From assembly GCA_027067035.1 (NCBI GenBank), contig JAMOMO010000406.1, forward strand, positions 1-6,617: a stretch of 6,617 nt of DNA. The letters are read 5' to 3'. This document shows positions 5,449 to 6,617 of this stretch, piece after piece (position 1 is the stretch's first letter; each line of letters starts with the position of its first letter). Origin of the DNA: Desulfobulbaceae bacterium. GTDB taxonomy: Bacteria; Desulfobacterota; Desulfobulbia; Desulfobulbales; Desulfocapsaceae. The notes beneath the pieces are model-generated. The model saw nothing but the letters and a program-made list of their open reading frames with translations, did no database searches and was not told the origin of the DNA. The translations under genes and the position numbers were made by a program.

Positions 5449-6255
5449 ATGAAACGGATTTGTTTTGCACTTTTACTATTATTTACAACAGTAACAGCAG
5501 CTCAGGCTGAAATTGTTTTCGGTGTCATCCCACTGCAGGACTCGGATGTCATGACCCGGAAATTTACTCCCCTTGCCAGTTATCTCAGCGAACAGCTGGG
5601 CGAGCCGGTGAGTCTTAAAATCGGCAGTAATTATGATGAAATTGAGTCAGGACTGGTCAGTGGAGACATCCAGGTTGCCTATGTCGGACCAAGCGGCGCT
5701 GTAAAAATGAACCAGAGCAATCCTGCCGTTATACCACTTGTAAAAGTGGTCAAAGGCGGCTCTCCTTTTTACAAATCATACGTCATTGCAAAAGCGGATT
5801 CCTCCCTCACCAGCCCCGCTGACCTCAAAGGAAAAATCTTCGCCTTTGGTGATAAAGGTTCCACTTCATCCTACCTTGTCCCCAAATACATCCTCGCCAA
5901 AAACGGTGTCAGCATCGACGACCTGAAAGAAGCCGTATTAACAGGATCCCACTCCAATGTTCTCAAGGCTGTTCTTGAAGGAACAGCAGATGCGGGCGGC
6001 CTGAAAGAGAGCCTTGCCCTGAAAAACAAAGACAAGCTCAAATTTCTGGAAATCTCAAAACCAATTCCAAACTTTCCCGTTTGTGCAAACATAAAAGCAC
6101 TTGGTAAGGAGAAGGCTAAAAAGCTTCAGAGCATCCTGGTGAATATGGCAGACAAATCACCTCAGATCACCTCAATCAGCAAAAAATATGACAAGTTCTC
6201 CAAGGCATCAATCAGTGACTACCAGATCATAGCAGCCATCATGAAAAAACAGTAA
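5449..6255 (+). CDS. PhnD-like periplasmic phosphate/phosphonate-type binding protein
   Basis: This 268-residue protein belongs to the PhnD/SsuA/transferrin-like substrate-binding family. It has a clear Sec signal peptide (1-20, cleavage after AQA), so the mature protein begins EIVFGVIP in the periplasm. Family features are PLASYLSEQLG at 41-51, DIQVAYVGPSGAV at 73-85, SYVIAKADS at 110-118, SPADLKGKIFAFGDKGSTSS at 122-141 (the usual ligand-binding loop), and GSHSNVLKAVLEGTADAG at 166-183. It is somewhat shorter than typical PhnD. The ligand may be phosphonate, phosphite, phosphate or another small anion; the sequence does not decide. No permease or ATPase gene lies within 130 bases downstream. 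A membrane protein gene follows instead, so a sensory role is plausible. It has a good AGGAG ribosome site 7 bases before the ATG. Base composition is visibly more A/T-rich than the def-pgpA genes, with many AAA lysine codons. Confidence 0.88.
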   Translation: MKRICFALLLLFTTVTAAQAEIVFGVIPLQDSDVMTRKFTPLASYLSEQLGEPVSLKIGSNYDEIESGLVSGDIQVAYVGPSGAVKMNQSNPAVIPLVKVVKGGSPFYKSYVIAKADSSLTSPADLKGKIFAFGDKGSTSSYLVPKYILAKNGVSIDDLKEAVLTGSHSNVLKAVLEGTADAGGLKESLALKNKDKLKFLEISKPIPNFPVCANIKALGKEKAKKLQSILVNMADKSPQITSISKKYDKFSKASISDYQIIAAIMKKQ

Positions 6256-6270
6256 GCACCTGATAGATCC

Positions 6271-6317
6271 CGGCCGGATTCCCTCTTTTCCCGGGCCCCA
6301 CAAAATGAATCCGGCCG
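6271..6317 (+). repeat. 11-bp perfect inverted repeat after the binding-protein gene
   Basis: CGGCCGGATTC (6271-6281) and GAATCCGGCCG (6307-6317) are exact reverse complements with a 25-base loop that contains CCCGGGCCCC. It begins 15 bases after the stop codon. No T-run follows it. It may be a transcript-stabilising 3' structure or an operator-like site between this gene and the next. Confidence 0.75.
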
Positions 6318-6334
6318 TAACCCTTCACCCCGTT

Positions 6335-6353
6335 AACGTGTTACACGTTTTTT
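6335..6353 (+). terminator. Possible Rho-independent terminator
   Basis: AACGTG (6335-6340) and CACGTT (6344-6349) form a 6-bp stem with a TTA loop, and the T-run extends through 6353. The stem is short and only half GC, so termination would be partial. Some readthrough into the gene at 6385 is plausible. Confidence 0.45.
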
Positions 6354-6384
6354 CCGGCAGCAAAGACACCCCAGGACAAATACC

Positions 6385-6617
6385 ATGAACATCCGACTGA
6401 AACTTCTCATCCTGATAATTGGAATTGCCATACTCCCGGCACTGTTTATTGCCAGCTTCTCGAGTTACAAGATATCCAACTACCTGGAAAGCCGTCAGGG
6501 CCTGGCCATGGAGGAAGAGAGCAGTGTGGCTGGTGAATATCTTGCAACCTTCATTGAGCTGCGCAACAGAGACCTCCGCCTGCTCCAGGCCAATCCCCTC
6601 TTTGCCCGTTCCCTGAT
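6385..6617 (+). CDS. N-terminus of a membrane-anchored protein, probably a sensor (partial)
   Basis: An open frame starts at ATG 6385 and runs off the window after 77 codons without a stop. AGGA at 6373-6376, 8 bases upstream, is a suitable ribosome site. The protein begins with a short basic end (MNIRLK) and one hydrophobic segment (about residues 7-25). It then continues into a polar, charged, helical stretch (YLESRQGLAMEEESS, FIELRNRDLRLLQANP). This architecture, an uncleaved N-terminal anchor followed by an extracytoplasmic helix, is typical of bacterial sensor histidine kinases, chemoreceptors and diguanylate cyclases with a Cache-like periplasmic domain. The catalytic part lies outside the window, so the class cannot be named. 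Its place just after a PhnD-like binding protein supports a sensory role by inference. Confidence 0.75.
   Translation, partial: MNIRLKLLILIIGIAILPALFIASFSSYKISNYLESRQGLAMEEESSVAGEYLATFIELRNRDLRLLQANPLFARSL

Noticed and set aside
6419..6616. 65-codon plus-strand frame near the window end
   Set aside because: It is in a different frame from the better supported gene starting at 6385, which has a ribosome site and a membrane anchor.

Overview
The window looks like an ordinary chromosomal segment of a Gram-negative, probably anaerobic bacterium, with lipid-metabolism, translation-initiation and envelope genes. The style of the proteins (fused LarC, a short J-domain protein beside PlsY, a periplasmic PhnD-like protein followed by a membrane sensor) and the moderate GC content suggest Desulfobacterota (the former sulfate-reducing Deltaproteobacteria, perhaps Desulfobulbales). 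That assignment rests on protein familiarity only. No ribosomal RNA, tRNA, CRISPR array, insertion sequence or phage gene is visible.

Layout. Bases 1-93 hold a possible C-terminal tail of an upstream gene. Bases 169-324 hold a 51-residue small ORF with an excellent ribosome binding site. Two minus-strand genes follow, plsY (1301-690) and a small J-domain protein (693-370), whose start and stop overlap as ATGA. A 167-base divergent intergenic region (1302-1468) contains two overlapping, oppositely oriented sigma-70-like promoters.

From 1469 to 5170 five plus-strand genes form a likely operon with gaps of 12, 7, 48 and 32 bases. They are def (peptide deformylase), fmt (methionyl-tRNA formyltransferase), larC (nickel-pincer cofactor synthesis), a secreted DUF3617-type protein, and pgpA (phosphatidylglycerophosphatase A). 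Def and Fmt are the two ends of the formyl-methionine cycle. PlsY and PgpA are early and late steps of phosphatidylglycerol synthesis, but they lie in separate, divergent units.

After a 278-base intergenic region with its own promoter and a leader hairpin comes a PhnD-like periplasmic binding protein (5449-6255). It is followed by a strong inverted repeat, a possible terminator and the start of a membrane-anchored protein (6385 to the window end). No ABC permease or ATPase gene lies on the visible side, so this pair may be a ligand-sensing signalling module rather than a transporter.

The items most worth a second look are the unlisted 51-residue ORF, the binding-protein/sensor pair, larC inside a def-fmt operon, and the interlocked divergent promoters.
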